The notes: generated by a model not told the origin, from the sequence alone. A stretch of 10,624 bases of DNA from Bacteroidota bacterium (GCA_023388015.1 JAEWHB010000046.1:1-10624); one strand, 5' to 3'; counted from the first letter of the stretch, positions 1 through 6,177 are shown. Made by a program: numbers and translations.

Positions 1-91
1 GTTCCACGTTTCCGTCGATTTCTAATTCGTAAGGTTCACGAATGTCAATGAGTGTTGCATTCGGATTTTTTATAGCATCTACTGTTGTCAT
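1..91 (-). CDS. Rhodanese-like domain protein, N-terminal fragment
   Basis: The gene is cut by the left edge; about 30 N-terminal residues are visible. Read from the ATG at 91, the protein starts MTTVDAIKNPNATLIDIREP and continues YELEIDGNVE. The [L/I]IDIREPYE segment is the usual opening of a rhodanese (sulfurtransferase) domain. The catalytic Cys loop lies outside the window, so activity cannot be judged. It follows the M13 peptidase gene on the same strand and is probably co-transcribed. A second in-frame ATG at 142, only 2 nt after the peptidase stop, would add 17 residues (MIIPKLFRWLFFRKVIK). I prefer 91 because the sequence before it is A-rich, as is common before Bacteroidota starts, and because the rhodanese fold begins there. 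The choice of start is uncertain; the family call is fairly safe. Confidence 0.7.
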   Translation of the reverse strand, partial: MTTVDAIKNPNATLIDIREPYELEIDGNVE

Positions 92-144
92 TTTTATAAC
101 TTTTCTAAAAAATAGCCATCTGAATAATTTTGGGATAATCATAA

Positions 145-2163
145 TTACCAGATAATGATTCTATCTTTGGGTTCTTTATACATCTTATTACCTTTTTTTA
201 CGTCAAAAGCTTTGTAAAATCCTTCGATGTTTTCCAACGGACCAATTGCACGGAAATAACCCGGCGAGTGCGGATCTGTTTTTACCTGATTGATCAATGC
301 AGCTTCTGTGGATTTGGTTCTCCAGATAGTTGCCCAAGAAATGAAAAATCTTTGTTCTTGTGTAAATCCATCAATTTTGCCCGGATTTCCTTTGTCTTTC
401 AAATACATCAAAAGGGCATCGTAAGCAACATTCAGTCCACCTAAATCACCGATGTTTTCGCCCAGCGTATATTCGCCGTTTACAAAAGTTCCCGGAACCG
501 GTTCGTATTGGCTGTATTGGTCTGCGAGCGCTTTTCCGGCTATCTTGAATTTTGCGTGATCTTCGTCTGTCCACCAGTTTACAAGATTTCCGTCACCGTC
601 ATATTGTGAACCGCTGTCATCAAATCCGTGGGAAACTTCGTGTCCGATTACAGCACCGATTCCTCCGAAATTAACAGCAGCATCTGCACGATAATCATAG
701 AATGGATACTGCAAAATAGCGGCAGGGAAAACAATTTCGTTATTGGACGAATTGAAATAAGCATTTACAGTTTGTGGCGACATTCCCCACTCGCTTCTGT
801 CAACCGGTTTGCCGATTTTATTGAACATATATTCATAACGCCATTTTCTCAAATTCATCTGATTTTTGAACAAAGCGGCATCTTCAGTATGAGGAACGAT
901 TTCCAAATTGGAATAATCTCTCCATTTGTCCGGATAACCGATTTTTACTGTGAATTTATTTAGTTTTTCAAGCGCTTTTACCTTGGTATCGGGCGACATC
1001 CATTCCAAATTATTGATGTGCAATTCAAATGATTTGAATAAATAATTAATCATTTCCTGCGCATTGGCTTTGGCTTCCGGTGGGAAATTATCTTTCACAT
1101 AAATTTTACCCAATAATTCTCCGACACTTCCATTTACATATTCCAAACCTCTTTTGTCGAGCGCTCTCTGTTCCTGCTGACCTCTCAATTGACGACCATA
1201 AAAGTCAAAACTCAATTCGTCCAATTCTTTGGTCAAAATGTTGGTTGCGCCATCAATCAAATGGAATTTCATATATTCTTTGATAACCGGAAGATTTTTA
1301 TCGGTTAAGAATTTATCCAAATCCTGAAAATATTTGATTTCCCCGATGATTACCGAATCGGTTTTAACATTTAAATCAGATAAAAATTTAGCTAAATCAA
1401 CATTTTTGGAAAGTTTTTTCAAATCTTTTACCGCATAAGGATTGAAACGCAGCTTCGCATCGCGTACCTGTTCTACGGTCAGCATTGAATTGGCAATTGA
1501 TTTTTCAAATCCGACAATTTTAGGGCCTTTTAAATCTCTGGTTTTCTCGCCTGTGAAATTGTAAATCTTGTTGATATAATTAGAATATTTATCAAGAGTT
1601 TCTCGATTATTTTCATCGTCCTTTTGATAATAAGCACGTCCCAATCCTAAGTTGGCACTTCCCAAATAAATAGCGTTTTGTCCACTGTTTTTCATATGCG
1701 AACGAACACTGAATCCATAAAAAGGGTTTAAACCAATAGGCGTAACTTCAGTCAGGTATTTCTCCAAATCTTTGATGGACTTCAGCTTGTCAATTCTGTC
1801 CAAATAAGGTTGAATGGGTTTTAATCCGGTTTTGTCTCTCGCTTCGAAATCTATAAAAGAATGATACAAATCCCCAATTTTCTGTTCGTCACTTCCTTTC
1901 GGATATGTTTTATCCAAAAGACCTTTCAAAATAGAAAGCGAAACAAGGTCTGTGTTTTCGCGAAGTTCGTCAAAGCTTCCCCATCGGGCACGGTCGGAAG
2001 GGATTTCGGTGTTTTTCATCCAATTTCCATTCACGAAATTGTAAAAATCGTCTTGTGGTTGAGCTGTTTTGTCCATGTATTCTAACTTAATGGCGTGAAA
2101 ATCCTGTTGCCCGAAAGCGAAAATCCCACCCAAAGCAATACCTAAAAAAAGTAATTTTTTCAT
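145..2163 (-). CDS. Secreted M13 (neprilysin/PepO-type) zinc metallopeptidase
   Basis: A 672-aa endopeptidase of family M13, complete and of usual length (650-700 aa). An N-terminal signal peptide (MKKLLFLGIALGGIFAFG, followed by QQ) without a lipobox Cys predicts a soluble periplasmic or exported enzyme. The N-terminal M13 domain covers roughly residues 35-410 and the catalytic domain roughly 465-672. Visible catalytic features are NAY at 467-469 (substrate binding), the zinc motif HEVSH at 508-512, and ENIGD at 569-573, which supplies the third zinc ligand E569 and D573. H632 and R638 in the HSPGYFR segment match the neprilysin H711/R717 pair, and the C-terminus ends in Trp as in the family. 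Spacings between these motifs match neprilysin closely, so it should be active on peptides. It is divergent from the threonine dehydrogenase gene and has its own -7 box. The rhodanese gene lies just downstream. Confidence 0.95.
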   Translation of the reverse strand: MKKLLFLGIALGGIFAFGQQDFHAIKLEYMDKTAQPQDDFYNFVNGNWMKNTEIPSDRARWGSFDELRENTDLVSLSILKGLLDKTYPKGSDEQKIGDLYHSFIDFEARDKTGLKPIQPYLDRIDKLKSIKDLEKYLTEVTPIGLNPFYGFSVRSHMKNSGQNAIYLGSANLGLGRAYYQKDDENNRETLDKYSNYINKIYNFTGEKTRDLKGPKIVGFEKSIANSMLTVEQVRDAKLRFNPYAVKDLKKLSKNVDLAKFLSDLNVKTDSVIIGEIKYFQDLDKFLTDKNLPVIKEYMKFHLIDGATNILTKELDELSFDFYGRQLRGQQEQRALDKRGLEYVNGSVGELLGKIYVKDNFPPEAKANAQEMINYLFKSFELHINNLEWMSPDTKVKALEKLNKFTVKIGYPDKWRDYSNLEIVPHTEDAALFKNQMNLRKWRYEYMFNKIGKPVDRSEWGMSPQTVNAYFNSSNNEIVFPAAILQYPFYDYRADAAVNFGGIGAVIGHEVSHGFDDSGSQYDGDGNLVNWWTDEDHAKFKIAGKALADQYSQYEPVPGTFVNGEYTLGENIGDLGGLNVAYDALLMYLKDKGNPGKIDGFTQEQRFFISWATIWRTKSTEAALINQVKTDPHSPGYFRAIGPLENIEGFYKAFDVKKGNKMYKEPKDRIIIW

Positions 2164-2213
2164 TTCGAAATATTTAATATGTGTATTAGTCCAAAAATTT
2201 GGATGTGAAGATA

Positions 2214-2221
2214 CAAATCTA
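2214..2221 (-). promoter_or_regulatory. Bacteroidota -7 box for the M13 peptidase gene
   Basis: On the minus strand this reads TAGATTTG, a full match to the TAnnTTTG consensus, about 50 bp before the peptidase ATG. A TTTTG at 2241-2237 (minus) could be the -33 element, although the 15-nt gap is shorter than the usual 17-23. The site is inferred from consensus only. Confidence 0.5.
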
Positions 2222-2240
2222 AAAAGTTTTTACATTCAAA

Positions 2241-2260
2241 ATGTACCATAAATGGTATAT
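2241..2260. promoter_or_regulatory. Palindrome in divergent promoter region, candidate operator
   Basis: ATGTACCATAAATGGTATAT is an inverted repeat with one mismatched pair (G2243/T2258). Its core arms are TACCAT (2244-2249) and ATGGTA (2252-2257), separated by AA. It overlaps the -7 box of the dehydrogenase gene and covers the likely -33 element of the divergent peptidase gene. This is where a dimeric repressor could control both. No regulator gene is in the window, so operator function is inference. Confidence 0.4.
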
Positions 2261-2263
2261 TTG
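2256..2263 (+). promoter_or_regulatory. Bacteroidota -7 box for the threonine dehydrogenase gene
   Basis: TATATTTG matches TAnnTTTG in full, 22 nt before the ATG at 2286. No convincing TTTG -33 element is seen at normal spacing. A purine-rich GAGGA at 2274-2278, 7 nt before the ATG, resembles a Shine-Dalgarno site, which is uncommon in this phylum. It supports the start at 2286. Confidence 0.5.
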
Positions 2264-2285
2264 CTTGCAAACAGAGGAAATAATC

Positions 2286-3233
2286 ATGACAGAAAAAATT
2301 TTGGTAACCGGAGCCTTAGGACAAATCGGCTCTGAACTTACATTGGCATTAAGAGAAATTTACGGGATGGAAAATGTGTTGTCAACCGACATTCAGGACA
2401 AAGAAAATCAGTCCGATTCCAATTATGAAAAACTCGATGTGATGGATGCCGGTAAGATTGCCGAAATTATAGAAAAACATGAAATAACCATTGTTTATCA
2501 TCTTGCGGCTATGCTTTCCGCAACCGCTGAAAAGTATCCGAAAAAAGGTTGGGATCTGAATATGGATTCGCTTTTGACCTTTTTGGAATTGGCAAAAGAG
2601 AAAAAAATCAAACAACTTTATTGGCCGAGCAGTATCGCTATTTTTGGTCCTGATACACCTAAAAATAATACAGAACAAAATGCTTTGGCTATTCCGACTA
2701 CAGTTTACGGAATTTCGAAACGAGCCGGCGAATTTTGGTGCAATTATTACCATGAAAAATTCGGAGTGGATGTGCGAAGCATCCGTTATCCGGGATTGAT
2801 CAGCTGGAAAACCCGTCCGGGCGGTGGAACGACGGATTATGCGGTCGATATTTATTATCAGGCGTTGGAAGAAGGGAAATATGAATGTTTTCTTTCGGAA
2901 AATACGGCTTTGCCGATGATGTATATGGATGATGCAATCCGAGCGACGATTGAACTGATGCAGGCCGATGCCGATAAATTATCGGTAAGGACTTCTTATA
3001 ATTTACATGCTTTGAGTTTTACGCCAAAAGAAATTGCGGAAGACATCCAAAAACATATTCCGGATTTTGAAATCACTTACCAACCCGATTTCCGTCAGCA
3101 GATCGCAGATTCCTGGCCGGGAAGTATTGATGATTCGGTTGCTCAGAAGGATTGGAACTGGAAACCGAAATTTGATTTATCGGCGATGACGGATGCGATG
3201 CTGAGCAATCTCAAAGAAAAATTAGGAAAATAA
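2286..3233 (+). CDS. tdh: NAD-dependent SDR-type L-threonine 3-dehydrogenase
   Basis: A 315-aa protein of the extended short-chain dehydrogenase family. It most resembles the UDP-galactose-epimerase-like L-threonine 3-dehydrogenases known from Flavobacterium, which oxidise L-threonine to 2-amino-3-ketobutyrate in the cytoplasm using NAD+. The NAD-binding Rossmann motif is TGALGQIG at residues 8-15. The catalytic Ser is probably in PSS (S115/S116), and the YxxxK pair is Y141 and K145 in TVYGISK. The region around residues 165-185 (YPGLISWKTRPGGGTTDYAV) is characteristic of this subgroup. An in-frame ATG at 2241 lies upstream of the -7 box and would add 15 residues with no Rossmann relevance, so 2286 with its GAGGA site is the better start. 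The gene is single, with its own promoter and terminator. The partner lyase gene (kbl) is not in the window. A related sugar-nucleotide epimerase is possible but less likely. Confidence 0.85.
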   Translation: MTEKILVTGALGQIGSELTLALREIYGMENVLSTDIQDKENQSDSNYEKLDVMDAGKIAEIIEKHEITIVYHLAAMLSATAEKYPKKGWDLNMDSLLTFLELAKEKKIKQLYWPSSIAIFGPDTPKNNTEQNALAIPTTVYGISKRAGEFWCNYYHEKFGVDVRSIRYPGLISWKTRPGGGTTDYAVDIYYQALEEGKYECFLSENTALPMMYMDDAIRATIELMQADADKLSVRTSYNLHALSFTPKEIAEDIQKHIPDFEITYQPDFRQQIADSWPGSIDDSVAQKDWNWKPKFDLSAMTDAMLSNLKEKLGK

Positions 3234-3247
3234 TTAGAAAATATTCA

Positions 3248-3279
3248 AACCTGTCAGCTTCAACCCTGACAGGTTTTTT
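3248..3279 (+). terminator. Rho-independent terminator after the threonine dehydrogenase gene
   Basis: A perfect 10-bp stem (AACCTGTCAG at 3248-3257 with CTGACAGGTT at 3266-3275), an 8-nt loop and a T-run (3274-3279) start 15 nt after the stop codon. It could also stop the convergent toxin-antitoxin transcript, but on that strand the T-run is broken. Confidence 0.9.
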
Positions 3280-3282
3280 GTT

Positions 3283-3565
3283 TTAAAATAAGTCAGAATG
3301 TGTTCCGGTTCTAATCAAGGAAATCAGCCGGATTTCGTCTTCTTGTTCCCAAATCAACAACCAGTCGGGTTGAATATGACATTCCCAAAGATTCCCAAAG
3401 GCCATTGTATTTTCCTTTTAGTTTATGAGGTTTTAAATTTTGCGGAAGTTTACCTTCATTTGCCAGGAATAAAACTACTTCATCAAATTTTGACTCATCT
3501 AAGCCCCTTTTGAGACAAAGTTTTAAATCTTTTTTGAATTTTCGAGTAGCAATTACTGTGTACAT
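3283..3565 (-). pseudogene. Frameshifted RelE/YafQ-family mRNA interferase toxin
   Basis: The ATG at 3565 opens a frame that encodes the N-terminal part of a YafQ/RelE-type ribosome-dependent mRNA interferase, including KPHKLKGKYNGLWE at residues 45-58. The frame then enters a 10-bp tandem duplication (3381-3400), shifts, and ends at a stop at 3311 after 84 residues with an unrelated tail. Removing one repeat copy restores a 90-aa protein ending at 3283. Its recovered C-terminus is CHIQPDWLLIWEQEDEIRL then ISLIRTGTHSDLF, the classic family ending. The lost part carries the expected active-site residues: H60, D64 in PDW, and H86 and F90 in RTGTHSDLF (compare H63, D67, H87 and F91 of E. coli YafQ). 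Only H47 (compare H50) remains in the shifted product, so it should be inactive. The ATG follows directly on the antitoxin's ancestral stop. A sequencing or assembly error is possible, but an exact 10-bp repeat looks like a real slippage event. Confidence 0.88.
3381..3400. repeat. Exact 10-bp tandem duplication disrupting the toxin gene
   Basis: ATTCCCAAAG occurs twice head to tail (3381-3390 and 3391-3400). Because 10 is not a multiple of 3, the extra copy shifts the toxin frame. Deleting either copy rejoins GLWE to CHIQPDW in one frame. Confidence 0.97.
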
Positions 3566-3770
3566 TTAAACCTTTAGTTTGTTTAATAAGTCCTGCACAT
3601 TTTTTGCGCGAATCATATTTTTTTCCTTCACGCGCATCGCGAATTGCTTTTTCTGTTTCTTCGTTGTATCGATCAGGTTCTTCTTTGAATTCGACAAAAG
3701 GAAAAGTCTTCAGCATTTCGATTAACGCTTTGGCTTGTTTACTGTTTTCTTTTATTCTGATTGTGACCAT
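3566..3770 (-). pseudogene. Frameshifted type II antitoxin partner of the YafQ/RelE toxin
   Basis: The ATG at 3770 opens MVTIRIKENSKQAKALIEML and continues through a charged middle part (EEPDRYNEETEKAIRDAREGK). Beyond residue about 50 the open frame is out of register and runs on to 3495, across the toxin start. In the neighbouring frame the sequence just before the toxin reads AKNVQDLLNKLKV then stop, the usual end of small Bacteroidota antitoxins. Removing one base from the A7 tract (3618-3624) or the A6 tract (3600-3605) gives a continuous 67-aa antitoxin whose TAA directly abuts the toxin ATG (TAAATG). The A7 site gives the more family-like GKNMIRAKNVQDLL. In such antitoxins the C-terminus wraps the toxin, so the shifted product should not neutralise it. 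Either the pair decayed together, the A-tract is slippery, or one base is miscalled. Confidence 0.75.
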
Positions 3771-3814
3771 AGTGTAAAATTACAAATTTTGAAAGCAAAT
3801 CACAACGAAACCTT

Positions 3815-3822
3815 TAACTTTG
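3815..3822 (+). promoter_or_regulatory. -7 box for the AmgK/RapZ/MurU cluster
   Basis: TAACTTTG matches TAnnTTTG, 13 nt before the ATG at 3836. A TTTG at 3788-3791 is 23 nt upstream, at the long end of accepted -33 spacing. The implied leader is under about 10 nt and no Shine-Dalgarno site is present. Confidence 0.55.
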
Positions 3823-3835
3823 GGGAAAGTTTCAA

Positions 3836-4876
3836 ATGAATTCCAAAATCATTACTTTTTTAAATTCCCATTACGGACAAACCGCCCTTGATTCATTGGA
3901 ATTATTGGCGCAAAGCGGTTCTTCCCGGAAATATTATCGTTTCCATTCGGAAGGAAAATCACTGATTTTGACCGAAAGTGAAAACATAGAAGAAAACAAA
4001 ACTTTTCTTTATTTTACAACTCATTTTTCGAAAGTCATAAAGAATCTTCCCAAAATCGATAAGGTTTCGGATGATTTTTCGCTTTATACCCAATCCGATT
4101 TGGGAAATCAATCTTTGATGAATCTTTTGGAAACCGATAAATCCCGAGCCAAAGAAATTTTTAGAAAATCAGTGAAGCAGCTAGCGAAATTGCAAGTTTT
4201 GGGTGATGAAAATCTGGATTATTCCAAAGCTTTCAGTTATCCGAAATTCAATTATCTGATGGTTTTGAGGGATTTGTTTTCGTTTAAAAATTATTTTTTG
4301 AATTTATCGGGAGTTGAATTCAACCAAGGAAGGTTGTTGGTTGATTTTGAGCGGTTTGCATTGTATTTTGAAAAGCTTCCCCATCAGTATTTTGTTTATC
4401 GGGATTTTCAGTCGCGCAATATTATGGTGCAGGAGAATGAACCGTTTTTTATTGATTATCAAGGTGGAATGAAAGGTCCGGTTCAGTACGATTTGGTTTC
4501 TTTGCTTTGGCAGGCAAAAGCCAAATTATCGGGCGAATGGAAATCTGAATTTTATGAGGTTTATGTAAAAGAATTCATCGAACTGACGCAAAAAGATTTG
4601 GATGGTTTTGAGTTTAAAAAAGGATATGATTTTTGTTTGATTGAACGGCTTTTGCAGGTTTTGGGTACTTATGGATTTCGGGGAATTTATGAACGGAAAC
4701 CGCATTTTTTGGCGAGCATAGAATTCGCCTTAAAAAATCTGAATGAAATTAAAAGTTTGGCTTTGCTGGAAAATTATCCGGAAATGAAAAGAGTGATTGA
4801 AGAATTAGCGAAGCCGGAGACATTTATAAAAATTAAAATTAAAATGGATGAAGGAGAAATTGACGGTTACCATTAG
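3836..4876 (+). CDS. AmgK-like sugar kinase (APH family), cell-wall amino sugar recycling
   Basis: A 346-aa cytoplasmic phosphotransferase of the aminoglycoside phosphotransferase (APH/choline kinase) fold. AmgK of Pseudomonas phosphorylates the anomeric position of MurNAc/GlcNAc in peptidoglycan recycling; the same reaction is inferred here mainly from the MurU-like gene downstream. An N-lobe nucleotide loop is visible at about residues 27-35 (QSGSSRKYYRF). The catalytic segment YRDFQSRNIM places D190 and N195, the metal-binding Asp is D207 in FFIDYQGG, and GPVQYDLVSLL follows with D219, a pattern also seen in AmgK. The position before RD is Tyr instead of the usual His (YRD, not HRD or HGD). 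The last 29 nt overlap the next gene, which suggests translational coupling. No resistance role is implied. Family confident, substrate less so. Confidence 0.8.
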   Translation: MNSKIITFLNSHYGQTALDSLELLAQSGSSRKYYRFHSEGKSLILTESENIEENKTFLYFTTHFSKVIKNLPKIDKVSDDFSLYTQSDLGNQSLMNLLETDKSRAKEIFRKSVKQLAKLQVLGDENLDYSKAFSYPKFNYLMVLRDLFSFKNYFLNLSGVEFNQGRLLVDFERFALYFEKLPHQYFVYRDFQSRNIMVQENEPFFIDYQGGMKGPVQYDLVSLLWQAKAKLSGEWKSEFYEVYVKEFIELTQKDLDGFEFKKGYDFCLIERLLQVLGTYGFRGIYERKPHFLASIEFALKNLNEIKSLALLENYPEMKRVIEELAKPETFIKIKIKMDEGEIDGYH

Positions 4877-5273
4877 AAGTTTTTCATACAAAAAAGGAAT
4901 TCCGGAAGACCAATCGGGCAATGGCGGCGGTTTTGTTTTTGACTGTCGCGGCATACTCAATCCGGGCAGAATTCAGGAATATAAAACCATCACGGGACGT
5001 GACAAATCGGTGATCGAATACCTGGAAGCCCAAACCAAAATTGCTGATTTTCTCAGTGCAGCTTTTACGATGGTCGATATTTCCATCGAAGATTATTTGG
5101 CGCGTGGTTTTTCCCATTTGGAAATCAACTTTGGTTGTACGGGCGGACAACATCGTTCGGTTTATTCGGCTGATGCGATGGCCAAACATATTTCGGAGAA
5201 ATTTCCGGAGGTGGAGGTTGTGGTGAAACACGTGGAGCAAGAATCGAAGAATTGGGTAAATGAAATTTATTAA
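4848..5273 (+). CDS. Stand-alone RapZ C-terminal domain protein
   Basis: A 141-aa protein equal to only the C-terminal half of RapZ (YvcJ family); the N-terminal P-loop NTPase is absent. In E. coli the RapZ C-terminal domain binds glucosamine-6-phosphate and mediates RNA and partner binding in control of glucosamine synthesis. Visible are TVTIRSFSYKKGIP at residues 6-19, FVFDCRGILNPG with D32, and the signature GCTGGQHRSVY with C97, T98, H102, R103 and Y106. These match residues of the amino-sugar pocket in E. coli RapZ (around D182, C247, T248, H252, R253). The basic RNA-binding tail of RapZ is replaced by a more acidic end (KHVEQESKNWVNEIY), so RNA binding is doubtful. The ATG at 4848 lies inside the kinase gene; a TTG at 4860 behind AAGGAG is an alternative. 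Its place between a sugar kinase and a nucleotidyltransferase suggests an amino-sugar sensor or accessory subunit; this is inference. Confidence 0.85.
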   Translation: MKEKLTVTIRSFSYKKGIPEDQSGNGGGFVFDCRGILNPGRIQEYKTITGRDKSVIEYLEAQTKIADFLSAAFTMVDISIEDYLARGFSHLEINFGCTGGQHRSVYSADAMAKHISEKFPEVEVVVKHVEQESKNWVNEIY

Positions 5274-5342
5274 AATCTGCGTTTATTTGTGGAATCTGCG
5301 GGCAAGATATTTTCCCGCTGATAGCGCTGTTTTTCGCAGATT
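5274..5342. repeat. Structured intergenic repeat (AATCTGCG inverted repeat)
   Basis: The 89-bp gap between the RapZ-domain and MurU-like genes is almost filled by this element. AATCTGCG occurs at 5274-5281 and again at 5293-5300, and its reverse complement CGCAGATT at 5335-5342. Inside lies a GCGGG/CCCGC hairpin (5298-5302 with 5314-5318) and the palindrome AGCGCT (5323-5328). There is no T-tract, so it is not a normal terminator. Similar ATCTGCG-rich elements recur, as I recall, between genes in Chryseobacterium-like genomes. Confidence 0.6.
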
Positions 5343-5362
5343 AAATTCGTGAAAAATATATT

Positions 5363-6073
5363 ATGATTGCAATTTTATTTGCTGCCGGCCTCGGAACCCG
5401 CCTGAAACCTTTTACCGACAATCACCCCAAAGCTTTGGCGGTGGTAAACGGAAAAACTTTGTTGGAACGCAATATTGAATACCTGAAATCGTATGGAATC
5501 AAGGAATTTGTGATCAATGTGCATCATTTTGCAGATCAGATTTTTGATTTTTTGGAGAAGAATGAAAATTTCGGAGTGAATATTCAGATTTCGGATGAAT
5601 CGGATGAGGTTTTGGAAACCGGTGGTGGATTGGTAAAAGCCAAAGATTTATTAGGAAATCAACCCTTTTTAGTGATGAATGTGGATATTTTGACCGATTT
5701 GAATATTTCCGAACTGATGAAATTTCATTTGGAAAATCAACCTTTGGTTACGCTGGCGGTTTCGGATAGAAAGAGTTCGAGGAAATTATTATTCGAAAAT
5801 AATAATCAACTGAAAGGTTGGAAAAACCTGAATTCGGGTGAAGAAATCATCGCATCTGAAAAACCATTGACCGAAAAAGCTTTCAGCGGAATTCATATCA
5901 TCCATCCCGAAATATTTGAAAAAATGCCGAACTCTGGAAAGTTTTCCATCATGACAACTTATATGGAATTGATGAAAACAGAGAAAATTCTAGGTTTTGA
6001 CCATAGTGGCGGAATCCTAGTGGATGTAGGCCGACCGGAAAGCGTTTTGGAAGCTGAAAGGCTTTTTTTGTGA
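5363..6073 (+). CDS. MurU-like sugar-1-phosphate nucleotidyltransferase
   Basis: A 236-aa cytoplasmic nucleotidyltransferase (NTP_transferase family), similar in length and motif order to MurU of Pseudomonas putida, which makes UDP-MurNAc from MurNAc-1-phosphate and UTP. The nucleotide loop is AAGLGTRLKPFT (residues 7-18) with the lysine of PKAL at 23. LETGGG at 84-89 contacts the nucleotide in this family. D108 in MNVDILTD and D221 in VDVGRPE are the likely metal ligands, and AFSGIHIIHPEIF lies before the end. The usual NGD metal motif reads NVD. A generic glucose-1-phosphate or mannose-1-phosphate transferase is the alternative, but LETGGG, the short length and the AmgK-like neighbour favour MurU. 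It is probably transcribed with the two genes upstream despite the repeat-filled gap. No Shine-Dalgarno site is visible. Confidence 0.8.
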   Translation: MIAILFAAGLGTRLKPFTDNHPKALAVVNGKTLLERNIEYLKSYGIKEFVINVHHFADQIFDFLEKNENFGVNIQISDESDEVLETGGGLVKAKDLLGNQPFLVMNVDILTDLNISELMKFHLENQPLVTLAVSDRKSSRKLLFENNNQLKGWKNLNSGEEIIASEKPLTEKAFSGIHIIHPEIFEKMPNSGKFSIMTTYMELMKTEKILGFDHSGGILVDVGRPESVLEAERLFL

Positions 6074-6110
6074 TGTATACCATAGCCAAAACGAAACCTT
6101 AAACTACGAA

Positions 6111-6127
6111 TTGTCCCTACGGGACAA
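6111..6127. repeat. REP-like palindrome 1 (TTGTCCCTACGGGACAA)
   Basis: A perfect 7-bp inverted repeat (TTGTCCC/GGGACAA) with a TAC loop. It shares the GTCCCTA(C/A)GGGAC core with the palindrome at 6163-6177, 51 bp further on centre to centre. A T8 run at 6137-6144 begins 10 nt after the stem, too far for a standard terminator, though it may still stop transcription after the MurU-like gene. Confidence 0.65.
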
Positions 6128-6162
6128 AGAATTTGATTTTTTTTATGTTTTTACCCACCAGA

Positions 6163-6177
6163 CGTCCCTAAGGGACG
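6163..6177. repeat. REP-like palindrome 2 (CGTCCCTAAGGGACG)
   Basis: A perfect 6-bp inverted repeat (CGTCCC/GGGACG) with a TAA loop, closely related to the one at 6111-6127. The remaining gap up to 6294 is AT-rich with several ACTCAA repeats (6197-6238) and shows no ORF or RNA gene. Confidence 0.65.

Noticed and set aside
2241..2285. Upstream in-frame ATG extending the threonine dehydrogenase by 15 residues
   Set aside because: It lies before the TATATTTG -7 box, the added residues are not family-like, and GAGGA is placed properly for the ATG at 2286.
3381..3400. Programmed ribosomal frameshift site in the toxin gene
   Set aside because: An exact 10-bp duplication explains the shift fully, and no slippery heptamer is present at the junction.
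3495..3770. A genuine 91-aa protein in the antitoxin frame
   Set aside because: After residue about 50 it runs over the toxin start in another frame, while the proper antitoxin C-terminus sits in the adjacent frame just before the toxin ATG.
3836..4876. Aminoglycoside resistance gene
   Set aside because: The fold is shared, but the GPVQYDLVSLL pattern and the neighbouring MurU-like and RapZ-domain genes fit a cell-wall sugar kinase.
4884..5240. Minus-strand 118-codon open frame antisense to the RapZ-domain gene
   Set aside because: The opposite strand encodes clear RapZ motifs; the antisense translation resembles no family.
6111..6144. Classical intrinsic terminator after the MurU-like gene
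   Set aside because: The T-run starts 10 nt after the hairpin and the same palindrome recurs without a T-run at 6163-6177, so a REP-like repeat is the better call.
6111..6177. Two-repeat CRISPR remnant
   Set aside because: The repeats are only 15-17 bp, strictly palindromic and differ at the ends; no cas genes are present.
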